Assembly (NCBI RefSeq): GCF_009729205.1
Contig: NZ_VTHB01000001.1
Location: 372,001-436,000 of the forward strand
DNA: 64,000 bases
Reading direction: 5' to 3'
DNA from: Mycobacteroides sp. CBMA 271
Lineage (GTDB): Bacteria > Actinomycetota > Actinomycetes > Mycobacteriales > Mycobacteriaceae
The translations under genes and the position numbers were made by a program. The first letter of the stretch is position 1; the number at the start of each line of letters is the position of its first letter. Of the stretch, positions 43,479-53,275 are shown in pieces. The notes under the pieces are model-generated. The model saw only the letters and a program-made list of their open reading frames with translations, was not told the DNA's origin and searched no databases.

Positions 43479-46424
43479 TCACTTGGCCTGTGTGTACTTC
43501 GTCATGGCATCGTCGAGGCCCTTGAGCGCCTGGCCGTACCGCGCGAAGTCGCCGCTCTTCTGAGCCTCCTTCACCTCGACGATGGACCGCTGCACGTCTT
43601 GCAGTGCGGCAGCCTTCGCCGGGGACAGCTGCTCCGTGGCCCCGGTGGGCACAGGTGGCACCTGAACACCCTGTGTCGGGGTCGGCGGGGCTCCTGGAGG
43701 CGGCGGCACCTGCCCGGCGACAGGCTTGGGCGCGGTGGCGACACTTCCGCCGCCGCCGGCCAGCGCATCCAGCGCGTCCTGGACCCTCGGCGCGTACGCC
43801 ACCTTGGTCTCGGTCGCGGTCTTGTAGTTCATCACCACACGGATCAGGCGCGGATACGCCGATGACGTGGCAGCCTTGGGCGAGGCGTAGATCGGCTGCA
43901 CGTACATGATCGCGCCGTTCCCGATGGGCAACGTCAGCAAGTTACCCAGCTCGACGTTGTTCTGGCCCCTGATGCGGCCCAGCTCCTCACTGAGCCTGGT
44001 GTCCGTATCCATCGCATTGCGCGCCACCCGGGGGCTTCCCGCCTCCCCCTCCATGGTCAGCACGGTCAGCTTTCCGTACGTCGCGGGATCGGAACTGGCC
44101 GTTACGAACGCCGCGAGCACGTTGTCGCGCCGGAACCGGTCCAGCGGACTGGTGAGCTGGAACGACGGCGAATCATCCTTGGCCTGAGGGTCTTTCGCAA
44201 TGATGTAGTACGGCGGCTGCGGCGGTGGGCGCAGTTGCGGATCCTCGTTCGGATCGGCCGGAACCTCCCAGAACTCACTGGTGTTGAAGAATTTCACCGG
44301 GTTGTCGACGTGATAGCTCGCCAACAGACGGCGCTGGACCTTGAACAGATCCTCTGGGTAACGCAGGTGGTTTGCGAGATCCGGCGAGATATCGGTTTTG
44401 GGTTTCACCGAACCCGGGAAGACCTTCATCCAGGCCTTGAGCACCGGATCCTTCTCATCGAACTGGTACAAGTCCACGGTGCCGTCGTAGGCGTCGACAG
44501 TGGCCTTGACCGAGTTGCGGATGTAGGACACCTGCTTGTCCTGCAGGGCCCCCCTGGCCTTGACGACGTTCGCGTCAATCGTGGCGTCCGACAACGCCAC
44601 CTCTTGCGAGTACGGGTAGTTGTCCAAGGTGGTGTAGCCATCCACGACCCACACCAACCGTCGGTCGACAACCGCCGGATATACCTTGCTGTCCGTGGTG
44701 AGCCACGGGGCGACCGCCTCTACCCGCTCAACCGGATCACGGTTGAACAAGATGCGGCTGTTGTCGCCGATCACGTTGGAGAACAAGAAGTTCCGCTCGG
44801 CGTATTTGAGGCCGAACACGGTGCGCGCCAAGAACCCGCCGACCCGCACACCACCGGTGCCCGCGTACGAGTAGTTCTTCGACTCAGTGTCGTATTCGCG
44901 GTCACCCGGACCGACAATCGCGTAATCCTTGGGAGCACTGGCGATAATCGGCCCGAAGTACACCCGGGGCTGATCCAGCGGCGCCGGCCCCTGCGGGGGA
45001 ACGCCCACCGCGGACACCTGGAAATCGGGGTATCCGCCATTGGCGCCGGGGTCGTCGGCGACGCCCCGGGTGGTGTTGGCAGGCGCCGCGACAAATCCGT
45101 CGCCGTGGGTGTAGACGGTGTGCCTATTGATCCAATCCTGCTGATTGTCCTGCAATGCAGACGGATCGAGCTCGCGCGCGGCGACCACAAAGTCACGCAG
45201 GTTGCCCGTCGCGTCCTTGTAGCGATCGATCGCCAACTGCTCGGGGAAGTTATAGAAGTTCCGGCCCTGCTGCAGCTGCTTGAAGGCGCGTCCCACGATG
45301 TTCGGATCCAGCAGGCGGATGTTCGAAGTGGTGGCGTGGTCGGTCCGCACGTCGGTGGCCGTCACCGGATCCATACCGCTGTACGGCTTGTAGGTCACCA
45401 CATCGCTGGTCAGACCGTACGCCTCACGGGTCGCCTTGATGCTGCGCGCGATGTAGTCGCTTTCCTTCTGTGCGGCATTGGGTTTGACGCTGAATTGCTC
45501 GACGATCAACGGCCACCCGGCACCGATTACCACCGAGGAGAACAGCAACAGCGCCAGGCCGATCGCGGGAATCCGCAGATCCTTCAACACGAGTGCCGAG
45601 AACACCGCCACCGCGCAGATCACGGCGATGGCCAGCAGGATGAGCTTGGCCGGCAGCACTGCATTGATGTCTGTGTAGCCGGCACCGGTGAACGGCTTGC
45701 CGGCCCGGGTATGCGAGAGCAGCTCATAGCGATCCAGCCAATACGCGGCGACCTTCAGCAGAACCAGGATTCCGACGAGCGCCACCAGTTGGATGCGTGC
45801 CGGGCGCGACAGTGTGCCGGTGCGTCCGGAGAGCCGGATACCACCAAAGATGTAGTGCACCAGCGCGTTGACGAACAGCGCGACAAAGACCGCGATGAAC
45901 AGGTACGTCAATACAAATCGGTAGAACGGCAGATCGAACGCGAAGAAACCGAGATCCAACCCGAACTGCGGATCCTTGATCCCGAACTCGCCACCCTCCA
46001 GGAACAGCTGCACGGGCATCCAATAGCTTTGAGCCACAACACCGGTCAGTATCCCGACGAGAACCGGAACGCCGATGACGAAGAGCCGCACCCGCGACAA
46101 GATCAGGGCGCGGTATTGCGCGAGAGCGTCGCCGGGCCCTTTGGCGGGCACAAACACCGGCCGCGACCGATATGCCAGTCCGAGGCCCGCGAAAACCACT
46201 GCACCGACGAGGGTTCCGACGATGAGGAACAACGTCAGGCGTGTCAGCAGCGCGGTGGTGAAGACGCCGCGGAAGCCGAGCTCACCGAACCACAGCCAGT
46301 TGATATAGGTATCGACCAGGCGCGGCCCGATCAACAACAGCACCACAATCACCAACGCCGCGGCGACCAGTCGCCGGCTCCGTCGGGTCAATCGTGGCAG
46401 AGCCCCATTTGGCCGCATTCCCAC
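43479..46424 (-). CDS. UPF0182 family membrane protein
   Basis: 981 residues, full length for the family. Start ATG at 46424. Seven N-terminal membrane helices within residues 1-310 (e.g. [57 protein letters not shown]), then a large extracytoplasmic domain with [20 protein letters not shown] and [16 protein letters not shown] Pro/Gly-rich stretch precedes a helical tail. Orthologue of mycobacterial Rv3193c-type proteins; envelope role, mechanism unknown. Confidence 0.9.
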   Translation of the reverse strand: MGMRPNGALPRLTRRSRRLVAAALVIVVLLLIGPRLVDTYINWLWFGELGFRGVFTTALLTRLTLFLIVGTLVGAVVFAGLGLAYRSRPVFVPAKGPGDALAQYRALILSRVRLFVIGVPVLVGILTGVVAQSYWMPVQLFLEGGEFGIKDPQFGLDLGFFAFDLPFYRFVLTYLFIAVFVALFVNALVHYIFGGIRLSGRTGTLSRPARIQLVALVGILVLLKVAAYWLDRYELLSHTRAGKPFTGAGYTDINAVLPAKLILLAIAVICAVAVFSALVLKDLRIPAIGLALLLFSSVVIGAGWPLIVEQFSVKPNAAQKESDYIARSIKATREAYGLTSDVVTYKPYSGMDPVTATDVRTDHATTSNIRLLDPNIVGRAFKQLQQGRNFYNFPEQLAIDRYKDATGNLRDFVVAARELDPSALQDNQQDWINRHTVYTHGDGFVAAPANTTRGVADDPGANGGYPDFQVSAVGVPPQGPAPLDQPRVYFGPIIASAPKDYAIVGPGDREYDTESKNYSYAGTGGVRVGGFLARTVFGLKYAERNFLFSNVIGDNSRILFNRDPVERVEAVAPWLTTDSKVYPAVVDRRLVWVVDGYTTLDNYPYSQEVALSDATIDANVVKARGALQDKQVSYIRNSVKATVDAYDGTVDLYQFDEKDPVLKAWMKVFPGSVKPKTDISPDLANHLRYPEDLFKVQRRLLASYHVDNPVKFFNTSEFWEVPADPNEDPQLRPPPQPPYYIIAKDPQAKDDSPSFQLTSPLDRFRRDNVLAAFVTASSDPATYGKLTVLTMEGEAGSPRVARNAMDTDTRLSEELGRIRGQNNVELGNLLTLPIGNGAIMYVQPIYASPKAATSSAYPRLIRVVMNYKTATETKVAYAPRVQDALDALAGGGGSVATAPKPVAGQVPPPPGAPPTPTQGVQVPPVPTGATEQLSPAKAAALQDVQRSIVEVKEAQKSGDFARYGQALKGLDDAMTKYTQAK

Positions 46425-46550
46425 GTCGCTACGCTCCTCGTCGAGTGTTTCTGAGCTTGTCGGAACCGCTCACTAACCGCTTCTTGTAACCCAGCCCACT
46501 GTAGCCGCAGAACAGTGGACGCAGTCCTGCATCGAACGTGGTGAGGCTCG

Positions 46551-47573
46551 CTAACAACTCGGGGCTTGACCACCGTGGTTGAGCGCATTGAGTCCGTCGA
46601 CAGCTTCGGTCAAGGTGCCGACCTTGACAAGGGTCAGGCCCTGCCCGCCATCCGTCTTCGCCTCCGCGCAATTGGCCGCGGGTACCAGGAACACCGTCGC
46701 GCCAGCATCTTTGGCTGCCAGCATCTTGTGGGTGATCCCGCCGATGGGACCTACCTTGCCCTCGGCGTCGATGGTTCCCGTTCCGGCGACGAACTTTCCG
46801 CCATCGAGCTCCTCGGGCGTCAACTTGTCGATCACCGCGAGGCTGAACATCAGTCCGGCCGATGGCCCGCCGATATTGGCCAGGTTGAAATCGATGGTGA
46901 ACGGCGCCCACGGCGCCTGCACCACGCCGACCCCCAGGAACCCGTAGTCACGATCGCCGTTCTTGCCGAGGGTGACCTTTACCGTTCCATTCGGGGCGTT
47001 CTTGCGCTTGTAATCGAGGGTCACCACGTCGCCCGGCTTGGTCAACTTGAGCTGACCGGTGAACTCGTCGAGTGTCGCGACCGGATGCCCGTTCACTGCG
47101 GTGATGGCGTCGTTTTCGTGCAGCTTTCCCTTGGAGGGTCCGTCCTCGGCGATGGTCAGTACGGTCACCGCGGTCGGGTATTTGAGGTAGCCCAACGCGG
47201 CGAATTCGGCGCTCTCCTCCGACTTCTTGAACTCGAGGTCGTTGTCCTTGTCCACCTGATCCTTGGAACGATCGGGCGGGTACACGACGTCGCGCGGGAC
47301 CAGCTGCTCACGACCACTGGCCCACAGCCGCAGCGCGTCGGCCAGGGTCAGCCCGTCGCGCTGCGAGACCGTTGTCATGTTGAGGTGACCGGACACCGGA
47401 TCGACCGGGGTGCCCTTGATATCGACGACCTCCTTGCCCTCGACCTGTCCGAGGGTGTTGAACGTCGGCCCCGGACCGAGCGATACGAACGGCACGGTGA
47501 TCACCGCCATCAACAACCCGAAGGCGACGATAGGGATCAGAGCGACCAGCAACGTCGCTACGCGGCGATTCAT
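46551..47573 (-). CDS. membrane PDZ / Lon-type (S16) protease, YlbL family
   Basis: 340 residues. Start ATG at 47573; one membrane helix (VATLLVALIPIVAFGLLMAV), a PDZ domain (about 120-210, VLTIAEDGPSKGKLHENDAI), then a Lon-like proteolytic domain with the catalytic Ser in NIGGPSAGLMFSLAVIDKLT and Lys in AEGKVGPIGGITHKMLAAKD. Cleaves a periplasmic/envelope substrate. Upstream of UPF0182 on the same strand; the adjacent conserved block continues rightwards. Confidence 0.92.
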   Translation of the reverse strand: MNRRVATLLVALIPIVAFGLLMAVITVPFVSLGPGPTFNTLGQVEGKEVVDIKGTPVDPVSGHLNMTTVSQRDGLTLADALRLWASGREQLVPRDVVYPPDRSKDQVDKDNDLEFKKSEESAEFAALGYLKYPTAVTVLTIAEDGPSKGKLHENDAITAVNGHPVATLDEFTGQLKLTKPGDVVTLDYKRKNAPNGTVKVTLGKNGDRDYGFLGVGVVQAPWAPFTIDFNLANIGGPSAGLMFSLAVIDKLTPEELDGGKFVAGTGTIDAEGKVGPIGGITHKMLAAKDAGATVFLVPAANCAEAKTDGGQGLTLVKVGTLTEAVDGLNALNHGGQAPSC

Positions 47574-47622
47574 GCCGCCACCCTATGGCAAGGCCACCGG
47601 TACTCTCGGCGGCGGAGGAACG

Positions 47623-48039
47623 ATGACTGACCAGGCCCCCGTGCTGCTGTACGACGGCGTGTGCGCGCTATGCAACGGCGCGGTGAAGAAGATCCTTAGC
47701 TTCGACACGGTCGGGACCATGCGATTCGGGTCGCTCGAGAGCGAGTACGCCAAGCAGGTGATCGAGCGACACCCAGAACTCGTCGGCGTCGATTCCTTCG
47801 TGATCGTCGACCACCCAGGTGAGCCCGCGGAGCGAATTCACATCCGCTCCGACGCTGTGCTCCGCGTCATGGACTATCTGGGCGACACCAGACGAGCCTC
47901 GCTCATCCGGCGGCTGGTTCCCCGTCCGATCCGCGACGGTCTGTATCGGCTGGTCGCGCGCATCCGATACCGAGTGTTCGGCCAGTACGACACCTGCCCG
48001 GTGCCGCCGCCCGAGGTTCGCGCACGTTTCCTCGCCTAA
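47623..48039 (+). CDS. DCC-type thiol-disulfide oxidoreductase (DUF393)
   Basis: 138 residues from the ATG at 47623 (GGCGGAGGAACG upstream). YDGVCALCNGAVKKILSF gives the DxxCxxC redox motif at residues 11-17; SFVIVDHPGEPAERIHIRSD and LVPRPIRDGLYRLVARIRYR follow. The group is thought to act in thiol exchange or with membrane partners. Cys in FGQYDTCPVP is a further candidate ligand. Confidence 0.85.
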   Translation: MTDQAPVLLYDGVCALCNGAVKKILSFDTVGTMRFGSLESEYAKQVIERHPELVGVDSFVIVDHPGEPAERIHIRSDAVLRVMDYLGDTRRASLIRRLVPRPIRDGLYRLVARIRYRVFGQYDTCPVPPPEVRARFLA

Positions 48040-48106
48040 CTCACCACTGAGAAGGGTTTCACTGACAGCGTGATCGGGCTGCGCCCACCGGCGGTACCGT
48101 GGAGAT

Positions 48107-49483
48107 ATGGCCGACCTCCCCTTTGGATTCGCTGCTGGCGACGACCCCGACCGCGAGCGGGGCGATGGCGGACGCGGCCAGGGGCCGGGCGGGAACGACC
48201 CCTTCGGTTTCGGATCTGGCGGATTCAATCCCGCCGACCTCGGTCAGATCTTCACTCAGCTAGGCCAGATGTTCAGCGGTGCAGCAGCCAGCGCGGCCAG
48301 CGGTAATCCCGCCGGCCCCGTCAACTACGACATCGCCCGTCAACTTGCCTCAAGTTCAATCGGTTTCGTCGCCCCAATCACCGAGGGCACCACCTCGGCC
48401 ATCGCCGACGCGGTGCATCTGGCCGATACCTGGCTCGACGGCGCCACCGCATTGCCTGCCGGTGCCACCCGGACCGCGGCCTGGACCGCGACCGATTGGG
48501 TGGACAACACCCTGGAGACCTGGAAGCGGCTGGTCGATCCTGTCGCCGAACAGATTTCGGGTATGTGGGCGGCGAACCTCCCAGAAGAGGCTCAGAGCAT
48601 GGCCGGTCCGTTGCTGGGCATGATGACCCAGATGGGCGGCATGGCCTTCGGATCTCAACTGGGCCAGGCGCTTGGGCAGCTCTCACGAGAGGTGTTGACC
48701 TCCACCGATATCGGTCTGCCGTTGGGCCCGCGAGGAACTGCTGCGCTCTTGCCAGGGGCCATCGAAACCTTCTCGGAAGGACTCGAACAGTCCAAGAGCG
48801 AGATCATGACCTTCCTGGCCGCCCGGGAGGCCGCACACCACCGCCTGTTCAGTGGTGTGGGCTGGCTGACCATCCGGCTACTGGACACCGTCGAGCAGTA
48901 CGCCAAGGGCATCTCGATCGACATGAGCGCCATCGAGGAGGCCGCCCGCGGCTTCAACCCCGCCTCGCTCAATGACCCGTCCGGCATGGAACAGATCCTG
49001 TCCCAAGGCATCTTCGAGCCGAAGACCACACCTCAGCAGGAGCAGGCGCTGGAGCGCCTAGAAACACTGCTCGCTCTGGTCGAGGGCTGGGTGCAGACCG
49101 TGGTGACCGACGCACTCGGGGAACGCATCCCAGCGACGGCCGCGCTCAGCGAGACACTGCGCCGCCGCCGTGCGACGGGCGGCCCCGCCGAACAGACCTT
49201 CAGCACCCTGGTGGGTCTGGAGCTGCGACCCCGCAAGCTGCGTGAGGCCGCGGACCTGTGGCGGCGCCTCACCGACGCTGTCGGCGTGGACAAGCGCGAC
49301 GCTGTCTGGGAACACCCCGACCTGATCCCCGACGCCAGCGATCTGGACAACCCGGCTGCGTTCATTGACCGGATTGTGGATGAGGGCACCGACGGCCCTA
49401 ATGCCCTGGATGACCCGATCGCACAAATCGAGAAGCTGGATCCGGGTACCTCCGAAGAACACCGAGAAAACCGGGAAGACTGA
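48107..49483 (+). CDS. zinc-dependent metalloprotease, DUF2342
   Basis: 458 residues. A glycine-rich disordered N-terminus is followed by a large helical domain ASSSIGFVAPITEGTTSAIA and the TIGR03624-type core: FLAAREAAHHRLFSGVGWL (about 244) with the histidine pair expected to bind zinc, and TAALSETLRRRRATGGPAEQ near 345. Followed by acidic tail EEHRENRED. Part of the conserved mycobacterial block (orthologue of Rv3195). Confidence 0.82.
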   Translation: MADLPFGFAAGDDPDRERGDGGRGQGPGGNDPFGFGSGGFNPADLGQIFTQLGQMFSGAAASAASGNPAGPVNYDIARQLASSSIGFVAPITEGTTSAIADAVHLADTWLDGATALPAGATRTAAWTATDWVDNTLETWKRLVDPVAEQISGMWAANLPEEAQSMAGPLLGMMTQMGGMAFGSQLGQALGQLSREVLTSTDIGLPLGPRGTAALLPGAIETFSEGLEQSKSEIMTFLAAREAAHHRLFSGVGWLTIRLLDTVEQYAKGISIDMSAIEEAARGFNPASLNDPSGMEQILSQGIFEPKTTPQQEQALERLETLLALVEGWVQTVVTDALGERIPATAALSETLRRRRATGGPAEQTFSTLVGLELRPRKLREAADLWRRLTDAVGVDKRDAVWEHPDLIPDASDLDNPAAFIDRIVDEGTDGPNALDDPIAQIEKLDPGTSEEHRENRED

Positions 49484-49572
49484 AAATCTCACGCGGAACC
49501 GTTCGGCGCTGGTCAACGACCGAATCGGGCTGTGGATAAACGGCTTTCCCCCGTTCACCGCGCACTCCGGCC

Positions 49573-50451
49573 ATGCCACAGTGGGTCATGTCCAGCGAGC
49601 CGACGTTCACCCTCGACCCGGCGCGCCCCGTGCTGCCGCGACCGGACAGCGGAGTACAGATCGGCTGGACGCCATGTCGCGCGGTGATCGTGCGCCCGTC
49701 AGCTGCCACCCCCGCCCTGGCGGTGCGGCAGCTGTTGAACTCACTTGCCGATGAACTCACCTGGGATCAGATTCTGAACCTTCAGTGCATCAAGGACTTT
49801 CACGACACCGAGGACGTACGCGTCCTGCTGGGCGAGTTGGTCGACGCCGGTGCCGTGATCCGCCGTACCCGCCCGGTCGCCATCGCATCTCCGGTGATCC
49901 GCCTCGTCGGCCGCGGACCGCTGTCCGACACTCTCGCCGAAGCGCTACGGCATACCTCGGCGCGAATCCAGCGCTGCACCCAGTCGGCACACGGAAAGTC
50001 TTGGCAGTATGTGGATTTGGCAATACTCGCCGACGACCTGATCGCCGACACCCGACTCCTGCGCACGCTCACCGATGCCAAGGTGCCCCATCTCGCCGTC
50101 CGGGCACGCGACGGCTCTGGCCTCATTGGGCCCATGGTCCTCCCCGGGATCACCAGCTGTCTGGAGTGCGCCGATCGGCACCGCCGCGATCGTGACGAAC
50201 AGTGGCCGGCGGTCGCTGCCCAGCTCGCCGGCACCGTGGGCATGGCCGCCCCGGCCACCGTGTTGGGCACCGTCGCAGTGGCGCTGGCGCAGATTGACCG
50301 GGTGCTATCGGCCATCCGGGGGCAGACGCCGGGCCCGCTGGTGACACTCAATGCGACACTGGAACTCGATCTGGCCACCCACGCGCTGACCGCCCGGCAC
50401 TGGACCGCGCACCCGTTGTGCGACTGCGGCGCCTACTTCACCCCTGATTGA
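49573..50451 (+). CDS. TOMM leader-binding/cyclodehydratase (E1-like) protein without YcaO partner
   Basis: 292 residues; ATG at 49573, or 49588 (MSSEPTFTLD). A peptide-clamp-like N-terminal winged domain (about 40-100, LLNSLADELTWDQILNLQCI) precedes an E1-like fold with VDLAILADDLIADTRLLRTL, LIGPMVLPGITSCLECADRH and CDCGAYF. The Cys pairs CLEC and CDC would hold structural zinc. Similar to docking components of thiazole/oxazole-modified peptide systems. No YcaO or precursor gene is adjacent. Confidence 0.78.
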   Translation: MPQWVMSSEPTFTLDPARPVLPRPDSGVQIGWTPCRAVIVRPSAATPALAVRQLLNSLADELTWDQILNLQCIKDFHDTEDVRVLLGELVDAGAVIRRTRPVAIASPVIRLVGRGPLSDTLAEALRHTSARIQRCTQSAHGKSWQYVDLAILADDLIADTRLLRTLTDAKVPHLAVRARDGSGLIGPMVLPGITSCLECADRHRRDRDEQWPAVAAQLAGTVGMAAPATVLGTVAVALAQIDRVLSAIRGQTPGPLVTLNATLELDLATHALTARHWTAHPLCDCGAYFTPD

Positions 50452-50501
50452 CGTAATAGGGCACTTTGTCAACTATTGCGTGCACCGGGCATGATATTGG
50501 C

Positions 50502-51845
50502 ATGGCAGATATCCGCCGCGGCCGTGCAGCACGCGCCGCCAAGCTCGCATCCCTCCCCGCCGGTATCGCGGGGCGTGCCGCCCTCGGCGTCGGCAAGCGC
50601 ATTGCCGGCAAGTCCAAGGACGAAGTGAACGCGGAGCTGGTCGAGAAGGCTGCCGAACAACTGTTCCAGGTGCTCGGCGAGCTCAAGGGCGCCGCCATGA
50701 AACTGGGCCAGGCACTTTCGGTCATGGAGGCCGCCATCCCGCCGGAATTCGCCGGGCCCTATCGCGAGGCGCTGACCAAACTGCAAAGTGACGCTCCTCC
50801 GCTGCCCGCAGACAAGGTGCACCGGGTGCTCGATGCCCAGCTGGGCACCAGGTGGCGCGATCGGTTCCAGTCCTTTGAGGACACACCCGTCGCCTCCGCC
50901 AGCATCGGCCAGGTACACAGCGCGGTATGGGGCGACGGCCGGCGAGTGGCCGTCAAGGTGCAGTACCCGGGTGCCGACGAGGCCGTGCGCTCCGACCTCA
51001 AGACCATGCAGCGGCTGGCATCGCTGTTCAAGCAGGTGGTGCCGGGCGCCGACGTCAAGAGCATCATCGACGAGCTCATCGAACGCACCGAAGAAGAACT
51101 TGACTACCGCATCGAGGCCACCAACCAACGCGCATTCGTCAAGGCCTTCTCCGGCGATCCCGAGTTCTATGTGCCACCAGTCGTAGCCTCCTCCCCCAAA
51201 GTCGTCATCACCGAATGGATGCAGGGCCGCAAGCTCTCGGACGTCATCGCCAACGGCAGCGAAGAAGAGCGCAACAACTGCGCCCACCTACTGCTGGAGT
51301 TCACCATCAGCTCCCCCTACCGGTGTGGTCTGCTGCACGCCGACACCCACCCCGGCAATTTCATGCTGCTCGATGACGGACGCTTCGGCGTCATGGACTT
51401 CGGCGCTGTCGCGACCCATGAGGGCGGGCTACCCGCAGCCACCGGACCGATCCTGCGGCTGGCTCGCGACGAGAAATGGGAGGAACTGACCGCTCAGCTG
51501 CGCACCGAAGGGTTCGTGCCGCCGGGCGCCAAGGTGTCGCACGCGGAGATCGATTCCTACCTGAAGCCCTACATCGAACCGCTCAACTACGACCGGTTCC
51601 ACTTCAGCCGCAAGTGGCTGCAGGGAATCGCCGCCGCCTCTACGGATTTCCGCAGTGAACAGTTCGCCGAATCGTTCAAGACCGGCCGGCAACTGAATCT
51701 GCCGCCCAACTACGTGATGTTGTTCCGGGTACTCGGCGGACTAGTGGGCATTGCCGCCCAGCTCGACGCAACGGTGGACTACGCGGCCATCGTCGACAAA
51801 TGGGTTCCGGGCTTCCACGAGGACGCAACGACTCCGGCCCAGTAG
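50502..51845 (+). CDS. ABC1/AarF/UbiB atypical kinase, copy 1
   Basis: 447 residues from the ATG at 50502. ADCK/UbiB marks: KxGQ in GAAMKLGQALSVMEA, the Ala-rich/Ser loop ASASIGQVHSA, VAVKVQYP lysine, TEEELDYRIEATNQRAF, catalytic LLHADTHPGNFMLL and GVMDFGAVATHEGG. Homologues support quinone biosynthesis or lipid metabolism through ATPase activity. First of three tandem paralogues; copy 2 starts 48 bp downstream. Confidence 0.93.
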   Translation: MADIRRGRAARAAKLASLPAGIAGRAALGVGKRIAGKSKDEVNAELVEKAAEQLFQVLGELKGAAMKLGQALSVMEAAIPPEFAGPYREALTKLQSDAPPLPADKVHRVLDAQLGTRWRDRFQSFEDTPVASASIGQVHSAVWGDGRRVAVKVQYPGADEAVRSDLKTMQRLASLFKQVVPGADVKSIIDELIERTEEELDYRIEATNQRAFVKAFSGDPEFYVPPVVASSPKVVITEWMQGRKLSDVIANGSEEERNNCAHLLLEFTISSPYRCGLLHADTHPGNFMLLDDGRFGVMDFGAVATHEGGLPAATGPILRLARDEKWEELTAQLRTEGFVPPGAKVSHAEIDSYLKPYIEPLNYDRFHFSRKWLQGIAAASTDFRSEQFAESFKTGRQLNLPPNYVMLFRVLGGLVGIAAQLDATVDYAAIVDKWVPGFHEDATTPAQ

Positions 51846-51893
51846 AAAAACGCGCGTTGTCAGAATTGTGTGCGGCCCGGCATGATGTAGCGC

Positions 51894-53231
51894 ATGGCTG
51901 AGATCCGCCGCGGCCGCGCCGCACGTGCCGCCAAGCTCGCGTCCCTTCCCGCAGGGATCGCAGGACGGGCTGCACTCGGCGTCGGTAAACGCCTGACCGG
52001 CAAGTCCAAGGACGAAGTCAACGCCGAGATGATGGAAAAGGCGGCCGAGCAGCTGTTCCAGGTGCTGGGCGAGCTCAAGGGCGCGGCCATGAAACTCGGG
52101 CAAGCCCTATCGGTGTTCGAGGCTGCGATCCCGCCAGCTTTTGCCGAACCCTTCCGCGAGGCACTGACCAAGCTGCAAAGTGATGCCCCGCCATTGCCGG
52201 CCAACAAGGTGCACCGGGTTCTGGATGCCCAGCTGGGCACCAAATGGCGCGAGCGCTTCCAATCCTTCGATGACACACCCGTCGCCTCGGCCAGCATCGG
52301 ACAGGTTCATCGGGCGGTGTGGAGCGATGGACGCGCCGTCGCCGTCAAGGTGCAGTACCCCGGCGCCGATGAGGCCGTACGTTCCGACCTCAAGACCATG
52401 CAGCGGTTGGCCACGCTCTTCAAGCAGATCGTTCCTGGTGCGGACGTCAAGGGCATCATTGACGAACTGATCGAACGCACCGAAGAAGAACTCGACTACC
52501 GCATCGAAGCCGCCAATCAGCGCAGGTTCGCCAAGGCTTTCGCCGGCGATCCGCAGTTCTTGGTTCCCTCCGTGGTCGCCTCGGCCCCCAAGGTCATCAT
52601 CACCGAGTGGATGGAAGGCCGCAGGCTCTCCGAAATCATCGCGGGCGGCACCAAGGACGAGCGCAACGAATGCGGCAGGCGCCTGGTCGAGTTCACCGTC
52701 AGCTCCCCCTACCGCTGCGGACTGCTGCATGCCGACACCCATCCGGGCAACTTCATGCTGCTGCAGGACGGACGGTTCGGCGTCATGGACTTCGGCGCCG
52801 TCGCCACCCACGAAGGCGGGTTCCCTCCTAACCTCGGGCCCATCTGGCGGCTGGAGCGCGACGGAGAATGGGATGAACTCATCCCCCTCATGCGCGATGA
52901 AGGATTCATTCCATCGCGCACCGACGTGACACCCGAAGAGATCGACGAATACCTGAAACCGTTCATCGATCCGCTGAAGTCTGACGAGTTCCATTTCACC
53001 CGAAAGTGGTTGCAGCGCATCGCCGCCAAATCCAGCGACGTGCGCGGCGCCCAGTTCCAAACCGGCCGGCATCTGGACCTGCCACCCAACTACCTCATGA
53101 TGTTCCGAGTCCTGGGAAGCCTGTCGGGCATCTTGGCCCAGCTCGATGCCACCGTCCCCTACGGCCGGATCATCGGCGACTGGATTCCCGGCTTTCGCGA
53201 GGACGAAACCGTCGCCGCTACTCTTCCCTGA
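51894..53231 (+). CDS. ABC1/AarF/UbiB atypical kinase, copy 2
   Basis: 445 residues, visibly close to copy 1 from the first residues (MAEIRRGRAARAAKLASLPA) through GAAMKLGQALSVFEA, VASASIGQVHRAVWSDGRAV, LLHADTHPGNFMLLQDG and GVMDFGAVATHEGG. All catalytic motifs are intact. 48 bp from copy 1 and 44 bp from copy 3. Very similar to copy 1, consistent with recent tandem duplication. Confidence 0.93.
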   Translation: MAEIRRGRAARAAKLASLPAGIAGRAALGVGKRLTGKSKDEVNAEMMEKAAEQLFQVLGELKGAAMKLGQALSVFEAAIPPAFAEPFREALTKLQSDAPPLPANKVHRVLDAQLGTKWRERFQSFDDTPVASASIGQVHRAVWSDGRAVAVKVQYPGADEAVRSDLKTMQRLATLFKQIVPGADVKGIIDELIERTEEELDYRIEAANQRRFAKAFAGDPQFLVPSVVASAPKVIITEWMEGRRLSEIIAGGTKDERNECGRRLVEFTVSSPYRCGLLHADTHPGNFMLLQDGRFGVMDFGAVATHEGGFPPNLGPIWRLERDGEWDELIPLMRDEGFIPSRTDVTPEEIDEYLKPFIDPLKSDEFHFTRKWLQRIAAKSSDVRGAQFQTGRHLDLPPNYLMMFRVLGSLSGILAQLDATVPYGRIIGDWIPGFREDETVAATLP

Positions 53232-53275
53232 AGAACGTCACGGCAACGCTGCCGGACGGAAAGGTATGGCTTGAG

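Noticed and set aside
44235..46454. Long open frame (739 codons) opposite the UPF0182 gene
   Set aside because: Gln/Arg/His-rich composition and no motif; it is the antisense shadow of a high-GC gene with strong codon bias.
46566..47630. 354-codon frame opposite the PDZ protease
   Set aside because: The PDZ/Lon protease catalytic motifs on the minus strand decide; the plus frame shows none.
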